From the NCBI GenBank assembly GCA_016212925.1, contig JACRDF010000003.1:62001-126000 (forward strand): 64,000 bases of DNA, in the 5' to 3' direction. This document shows positions 59,285 to 64,000 of this stretch, one piece after another (position 1 is the first letter of the stretch; each line of letters begins with the position of its first letter). Origin of the DNA: Desulfomonile tiedjei (GTDB lineage Bacteria; Desulfobacterota; Desulfomonilia; Desulfomonilales; Desulfomonilaceae). The notes below the pieces were generated by a model that made no database searches, was not told where the DNA came from, and saw only the letters and a program-made list of their open reading frames with translations. Made by a program: the position numbers and the translations under genes.

Positions 59285-60328
59285 ATGATCGAGATCGACG
59301 GTGCGACACATTCAGGAAGCGGCACTATACTTCGATATTCGATGGCATTGGCCACGCTGAGGCGGGAGCCCCTCCACATCGTTCGAATCCGGGCGAAGCG
59401 TCCCAAACCCGGATTGAGGGCTCAGCATCTCAGCGCGGCCCGTGCTTGTGCGTCAGTTTCCGCGGGAAGCCTGGAGGGCGCAGAAGTCGGCTCTCAAGAG
59501 ATCGTTTATCGACCCGGAAATGTCCTGAAGGGCGGCGAGTTTCATTTCGATATAGGCACCGCCGGTTCCACAACGATGCTGGCGTTCACTTTGATCCCGC
59601 CGGCGCTATTTGCCGAAAGCCCTTCCCGCTTCATCATCACCGGAGGCCTGTTTCAGGACTTCGCGCCCAGCTTCTTCCACATGAAAAAAGTGCTGGTACC
59701 CATCCTGCGTGAAATGGGAGCTGACGTGCGCCTTGAGATGATCAGGCCCGGCTATGTTCCAAGGGGAGCCGGCAGGCTGAAACTCGAACTCACCCCTTTG
59801 GCCGGTCCGTTGGGAGCGTTCCGCAGGGTGGAGCAGGGCAGGGTAAAAGCTCTTCGCGGCATTTCTCTTGCCTCCCATCTCTCCGAACAACAGGTGTGCC
59901 GGCGGATGGCGGATCGGTGTGTCGAAAGGCTGAGAAAAAGGGCCTTTGCTCCCGAAATCGAACTCGTGGAAGATTCGACGGCTGCGCAAAAGGGAGCAGC
60001 TTTGCTCGTTTGGGCCGAGACCGACAGTGGTTGTCTAATCGGAGCGGATCAGGCCGGCGCACCAGGTCGCAGGTCCGAGGCCATCGGCGATTTTGTGGCA
60101 AGAACATTACTGGAAGATCTTGACTCAGGCGCTGTCACTGACCGACATGTTGCAGATCAGTTGATCCTTTTCGCCGCACTGGCCCGAGGCACAACCGAAT
60201 ACACCGTCCCATTTGTCACTGACCATGTTAAGGCCAACTTGTGGCTCGTACAGGAAATCCTGGGCGTGCAGACCCATCTCCGGGATAATCACGTTCGAGT
60301 AGAAGGAATCGGGTTCCGAAGTCACTGA
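59285..60328 (+). CDS. rtcA: RNA 3'-terminal phosphate cyclase RtcA
   Basis: A 347-residue RNA repair enzyme (from ATG 59285) that converts 3'-phosphate ends to 2',3'-cyclic phosphate using ATP. Family features: IEIDGATHSGSGTILRYSMA, GTAGSTTMLAFTLIPPALFA, GGLFQDFAPSFFHMKKVLVP, and the AMP-accepting His in VTDRHVADQLILFAALARG. No rtcB or rtcR gene is adjacent. It is flanked by MITE-like copies, and its upstream start at 59219 runs through non-coding sequence. Confidence 0.93.
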   Translation: MIEIDGATHSGSGTILRYSMALATLRREPLHIVRIRAKRPKPGLRAQHLSAARACASVSAGSLEGAEVGSQEIVYRPGNVLKGGEFHFDIGTAGSTTMLAFTLIPPALFAESPSRFIITGGLFQDFAPSFFHMKKVLVPILREMGADVRLEMIRPGYVPRGAGRLKLELTPLAGPLGAFRRVEQGRVKALRGISLASHLSEQQVCRRMADRCVERLRKRAFAPEIELVEDSTAAQKGAALLVWAETDSGCLIGADQAGAPGRRSEAIGDFVARTLLEDLDSGAVTDRHVADQLILFAALARGTTEYTVPFVTDHVKANLWLVQEILGVQTHLRDNHVRVEGIGFRSH

Positions 60329-60720
60329 GACGAGTTGAGCAGACATATGGGGCAGTCCCGTGAGGCGCGGGATTCCAGCCTGCTTATCCTATAGCGATGC
60401 TCGAAAGTAATGTCCGATTGACTGACGGGTGCCACTGCTGAAACTGTCTCAGAATCGAGGATTCTGCGATGGCACCGGTAGGGGCGGTTTGTGAACCGCC
60501 CGAAATCAGGGCGCTTCTCGAAGCGCCCCTACCCGGGAACTCCTCTGTTCCAGGGTTTTGAGACAGTTTCTAAATCGCCGGGCTACTATCATGTGTTCCT
60601 ACGGAACCCTGAACTGCACCTGGTGCCACGGATATGCAAAGCTCATCCGTGGTTTTCAACTCGTTGGAATACAGGACGGGCAAGAGTCCTACTGCCCGCA
60701 TGATATCCAGGAGAGACCGG
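60329..60720. other. Intergenic region with nested palindromic elements
   Basis: Contains the truncated GGGTGCCACTGCTG repeat at 60428-60441, a 131-bp palindromic insert at 60440-60570 and two inner hairpins. No gene seen before the MFS start. Confidence 0.6.
60440..60570. repeat. Palindromic element inserted in a GGGTGCCACTGCTG repeat
   Basis: GAAACTGTCTCA (60440-60451) and TGAGACAGTTTC (60559-60570) are perfect 12-bp terminal inverted repeats. Between them are GGGCGGTTTGTGAACCGCCC and GGGCGCTTCTCGAAGCGCCC hairpins. The left end directly follows the first 13 bases of a repeat seen intact at 30190, suggesting a nested insertion. Confidence 0.6.
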
Positions 60721-61944
60721 ATGACGCATACAAGAAGAGGCATTTTAGCCATAATCGGGGCCTCGATGGCCATCTTTTGGTCTGGCGGCTTCATCTTTGG
60801 ATTTCCCGGCGTCATGGCTTCTTATTGGCAGGACCTTTTCCACGTGGGGAAGGGAGCCATAGGAAACATTCTGTTCTTTGTTCTAGCAGCCGTGGGAATC
60901 TTCATGTTCTTCGTCGGGCGATGGCAGGAGACGTACGGCACTCGAGCGATGATCACCATCGGCGCCATCTTGACCGGCCTGGATATGTTCCTGATCGCGC
61001 ATGCTTCAAACCTTTTCTGGCTTTATTTGTGGGCTTTTATTATGGGGGCCGCTTCCTGTTTTGTTTACATTCCGGGCCTTACCATGGCTCAGCGTTGGTT
61101 CCCGGCCAGACGAGGCCTTGTGTCGGGCATCGTGAACCTAATGTTCGGCGTGGCTGCAGCCGTGATGGCGCCCCTGTTCGGGATTCTCCTGGCTTCTCTC
61201 GGCTATGTTTTGATGAACTATGTCATGGCAATAGTTGCTCTGGTGATCGGGGTTGTCGCCGCTCAGTTTACGGACGCGCCTCGAACGGCTTTGCCTCAGG
61301 AAGGAGCCGCGGCGTCTGGGTCGGCCGCTGCTCAGGGTTTGGGACGTTCTCTGACTGTCAGCGAAAGCCTCAGGACGAGCAGTTTCTGGTTTCTCTGGAT
61401 TACCTGGGCATTGCAGGGGGCAGCCGGAATAGCCATGGTCACGTTGTCAACGGCATTCGGCCTGTCACGCGGGTTTAGTCTGGAATCTGCCGTGATTCTC
61501 CTGACAGCCTTCAGTGCGGCGAACGGGGCAAGCAGACTGGTCACCGGCTTCCTGTCGGACATTGTGGGGCGGAACTTTACCATGAGCGTCACTTTCCTCG
61601 CCGCGGCAGTGGCTTATTTTATTCTCCCGCACTCCCACAGCCTGGTTGTTATGGCGGCTCTGGCCGCGGTCATCGGATTTGCTTTCGGGACGCTTTTCGG
61701 CGTATCGGCACCGCTTGCCACCGACTGCTTCGGCTTGCAGCATTTCGGTGCGATTTTCGGGCTAGTATTCACGGCCTATGGATTTATCTCAGGGGCAATA
61801 GGCCCCTCCCTGGCGGGATATATATTGGACGCCACGAACGGCAACTTCTTTGCGGTTTTTGCCTACCTGGGGGTCTTCTGTCTGCTGTCCGGGGTCTTCA
61901 TTCGGTTTGTCGTGCCTCCGCATGCCAGCCACCCAGGGACGTGA
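60721..61944 (+). CDS. MFS transporter (OFA-like)
   Basis: A 407-residue transporter with 12 membrane helices (start ATG 60721 with AGGAGAG). The first half has FVGRWQETYGTRAMITIGAI, resembling the 'GxLADRxGxRxxxxxG' loop, and the second half has FLSDIVGRNFTMSVTF. OFA-family oxalate/formate-like antiporters are the closest resemblance (AFGLSRGFSLESAVILLTAF). The substrate is unknown; a small organic acid is plausible in an anaerobe. Confidence 0.88.
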   Translation: MTHTRRGILAIIGASMAIFWSGGFIFGFPGVMASYWQDLFHVGKGAIGNILFFVLAAVGIFMFFVGRWQETYGTRAMITIGAILTGLDMFLIAHASNLFWLYLWAFIMGAASCFVYIPGLTMAQRWFPARRGLVSGIVNLMFGVAAAVMAPLFGILLASLGYVLMNYVMAIVALVIGVVAAQFTDAPRTALPQEGAAASGSAAAQGLGRSLTVSESLRTSSFWFLWITWALQGAAGIAMVTLSTAFGLSRGFSLESAVILLTAFSAANGASRLVTGFLSDIVGRNFTMSVTFLAAAVAYFILPHSHSLVVMAALAAVIGFAFGTLFGVSAPLATDCFGLQHFGAIFGLVFTAYGFISGAIGPSLAGYILDATNGNFFAVFAYLGVFCLLSGVFIRFVVPPHASHPGT

Positions 61945-61979
61945 AGCAGGTATGCGGGGCACCCAGCCTGCCTGTCCTA

Positions 61980-62138
61980 ATACCAGTTCGCTATTATTCT
62001 CGTAACATCGAGGATAGCAGCTGTCATTGCGAGGAGCGAAGCGACGAAGCAATCTCTCGCCACTGAGATTGCTTCGGGCTCGACGCCCTCGCAATGACAA
62101 CTTTCGGCAATGTTATATTTTTTATGGCGAATCGGTAT
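61980..62138. mobile_element. MITE-like element, copy 2 (159 bp)
   Basis: Same length and layout as 59019-59177: ATACCAGTTCGC and GCGAATCGGTAT ends, and the TGTCATTGCGAGG / CCTCGCAATGACA inner pair. The two copies are in the same orientation and bracket rtcA and the MFS gene. Confidence 0.7.
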
Positions 62139-62209
62139 AAGAGTAAGTGTTGGCATGCTTTCCAGCCTGCCCCACAACCACAAGTCCCCCCATCATGGCA
62201 AGATTGCAC

Positions 62210-62240
62210 AAAAAAACGGAGGGCCTGTAAGCCCTCCGTT
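62210..62240 (-). terminator. Rho-independent terminator of the porin gene
   Basis: Minus-strand stem ACGGAGGGC / GCCCTCCGT with a 6-base loop followed by TTTTTT (62216-62211), 32 bp after the porin stop codon. Confidence 0.8.
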
Positions 62241-62270
62241 GGTTTCGTCGATTGATCGTTTGATTAGGCT

Positions 62271-64000
62271 TTAGAACTCGGCCGTGAACTTCAGTTCCAA
62301 AGCAAATATGCCGTCTATGGTTCTGTTCGGGTTTATGCCCCAGAAGTTGCTGGCCCTTCCCACGTTCCAGTTCACCTGGGCACTCTTGTCGACGCACGCA
62401 TAGTTCCACCACCTACCGGGTTTCCAGTAGGCGAAGGTGGTATTGAGCAGCAAGCCTTCCAGAAGCTTCCAGTCAACGCCCCAGTCGATCTCCCATCCCA
62501 AATTGGTGTCGGGGATATTAGGCGCTGAACTCCGGGAGTTAAGGTTCAGGACAACAGCACTGTTTGAGGCCTGCGCGCCCGCCAAGGTGCCGCCGATGTC
62601 AACGTTGGGCCTGATAAAGCCCCAGCCCCAGCCGCTCTTGGACGCGCGGTCGGCCCACATAAAGCTCGTGTAAAAGTTCAGGTTCGCTGCCACGGCATAG
62701 TCGACCCTTGCTGCGAAGATTGACGCGTCATCGGCATAGCCGTTGCCTGTGTCGGCATTTATAAACGCGCCGAGACCATAAGTGTAAACCATGAGGTAGC
62801 TATAAGGCCGGAACAGCCCTGTGTTTGAAAAATTGGTCGCCGCAGCACGATATACGGTGGTGGTATCTGTGCTGGTCGCAGGAGTGGTAATCAGACCTGT
62901 CCTGTCTATCTGAATGCCGTTCCGCCTGTCAGGGCCTGACAACCAGGCATAAAGGCCCGCAACTTTGGCAGGTCCGCAAAGGACACCAGATTCCATAACG
63001 AACCGCAGGGCTTCAACGTACTCATCCCTGGTTTGGGGCGCTGATCCAAGCCCGGCGGTGCCGGTCTGAAGGGCAGCCAAGGTCCTTACTTGAGGCACGC
63101 CCGCGTCGTTTCCCTGCCTGAATCTTGCCGTTATGTAGTCAAAAGCACCCTCTGCATTGAAGAAGAAACGCCCGTTGTTATACTTGATATACAGCGAGCC
63201 AAACTGATCGAGAAAATCTTGGCGGTATCGCGTGGCATTCCTGGACGTTACACCGCCCTGCGTGGCACCGGGAGCTGCAATGACACTTTCACCGCCACGA
63301 TGTTGGTCTGAACCATAGTTGTAGCGAATACCGATGTCCACGGGCCCGCTTCTGTAAACGGCAGTTGCCGAGGCGTCGACAATTCTGCCGTTGTTCTTGT
63401 CAAAGTCGGTATTGAAAAATCCGGTGCCTGCCGATCGTCTTGCCGGGTGAAACCCCAACACCATCGTTAGGGGTCCGTAAGGAACAGACATCGAAAAGGA
63501 TTCTGATGTGCGGTGTTCTATACCATTGTAGAAGAGGCCTGTGCCGAAAATGTTAGGTCTCTTGCCCAAAGTCAATATACCCCAGGGAGTCTGCGCGGTC
63601 ATCCACAGAGTGTTCCAGTATCCAGGGGAGAAAGAGCGCTGAACGCCAGGAAACCTGTTGTTCAAATACTCGGACGCTACGAGGTCCCCGAGGCCGCGGT
63701 CGGTGGCGCCGAAAAACGGGGCTGCCGTCCCGAATGGGTTCCACTCGCCGATCCAGTAACTGCCCCTGACGCGAACAGCAGGATTGATCCTCAGTTCCAT
63801 GTTGTTGATCATGTATTGGGTCTGCCATGCGGCGTCGGAGCCTGAAACCAAGTCAAAGGCCTGAATACCCAACCATGCATTGTATGGCGCAAACGTTCCG
63901 GCGGCTACCGCTATCGGTGCTGTTGCATTCGCTATCGCGGGCTGCGAAACGTCGTACCGGCCGAAAAAGCCGTTCTTACCGCCCTGCGACCTGATGTCAT
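62271..64000 (-). CDS. Outer-membrane porin-like beta-barrel protein (5' end outside the window)
   Basis: The frame is open to the window end, so only the C-terminal 575 codons are seen; the start lies beyond 64000. Repeated amphipathic strands ending in aromatic residues (VRVRGSYWIGEWNPF, FFNAEGAFDYITARF, NLNFYTSFMWADRA) and the C-terminal LELKFTAEF, ending in Phe, are typical of outer-membrane beta-barrels recognised by BamA. It has no plug domain. A large barrel for diffusion of nutrients or ions is the likely role. It ends with a good terminator. Confidence 0.8.
   Translation of the reverse strand, partial: DIRSQGGKNGFFGRYDVSQPAIANATAPIAVAAGTFAPYNAWLGIQAFDLVSGSDAAWQTQYMINNMELRINPAVRVRGSYWIGEWNPFGTAAPFFGATDRGLGDLVASEYLNNRFPGVQRSFSPGYWNTLWMTAQTPWGILTLGKRPNIFGTGLFYNGIEHRTSESFSMSVPYGPLTMVLGFHPARRSAGTGFFNTDFDKNNGRIVDASATAVYRSGPVDIGIRYNYGSDQHRGGESVIAAPGATQGGVTSRNATRYRQDFLDQFGSLYIKYNNGRFFFNAEGAFDYITARFRQGNDAGVPQVRTLAALQTGTAGLGSAPQTRDEYVEALRFVMESGVLCGPAKVAGLYAWLSGPDRRNGIQIDRTGLITTPATSTDTTTVYRAAATNFSNTGLFRPYSYLMVYTYGLGAFINADTGNGYADDASIFAARVDYAVAANLNFYTSFMWADRASKSGWGWGFIRPNVDIGGTLAGAQASNSAVVLNLNSRSSAPNIPDTNLGWEIDWGVDWKLLEGLLLNTTFAYWKPGRWWNYACVDKSAQVNWNVGRASNFWGINPNRTIDGIFALELKFTAEF

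Larger units (their letters stand above)
61945..62270. other. Intergenic region holding MITE-like copy 2 and a terminator
   Basis: Contains the 159-bp element at 61980-62138 and the porin terminator at 62210-62240. No gene recognised. Confidence 0.6.

Overview
The window looks like chromosomal DNA from a strictly anaerobic, sulfate-reducing or syntrophic deltaproteobacterium (Desulfobacterota), perhaps a Desulfomonile or Syntrophobacter relative. This rests on gene content: a DsrK/HdrD-like iron-sulfur protein with a NarI-like membrane partner, the mercury-methylation pair hgcAB, many PAS/HAMP kinases with cysteine motifs, stand-alone receiver proteins, and a B12-radical SAM protein. The genus assignment is a guess. 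No rRNA, tRNA, CRISPR array, phage or complete insertion sequence was recognised.

Layout. 0-5.5 kb, mostly minus strand: secreted AMIN protein, fatty acyl-CoA ligase, RNase HI, YjbQ, FtsY. 5.6-11.5 kb, plus strand: cell-wall amidase, GlnD, XerC/D-type recombinase. 11.5-14.1 kb is accessory: a promoter-led two-gene DUF488 module, then the remains of two toxin-antitoxin loci. 14.2-16.8 kb: arsR-hgcA-hgcB (minus) with a 10-bp-arm operator over its promoter, and an SCP2 protein. An ATG overlapping the arsR stop reads in frame into hgcA except for one TGA, which is followed by a SECIS-like hairpin, so HgcA may carry an N-terminal selenocysteine. 16.8-22.8 kb: serine hydrolase, lipoprotein esterase, GAF-cyclase, sigma-54 activator and a NifX-like protein.

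23.4-32.6 kb: a run starting at a well-matched sigma-54 promoter, with three single-domain receivers, two CBS-pair proteins and two ion-transporter-superfamily permeases, then a Cache histidine kinase and a fourth receiver. It reads as a phosphorelay- and nucleotide-gated transport module, with the nearby sigma-54 activator a candidate regulator. 32.6-41.5 kb: pentapeptide-repeat protein, MacB-like permease, glycosyltransferase, two divergent paralogous receivers plus a soluble kinase, a hicBA pair with a shortened hicA, a BI-1 protein and a PAS protein.

42-53.8 kb: small secreted proteins, O-antigen ligase, DUF202 protein, PiT phosphate transporter with its DUF47 partner, then the membrane/iron-sulfur redox pair followed by a receiver, a probable c-heme histidine kinase and a UspA protein. 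53.9-64 kb: B12-radical SAM protein, membrane glycosyltransferase, an RsbW-like/GNAT fusion, RtcA and an MFS carrier flanked by two 159-bp MITE-like copies, and the C-terminal part of an outer-membrane porin running off the window end. Intergenic regions hold many palindromic dispersed repeats, some nested.
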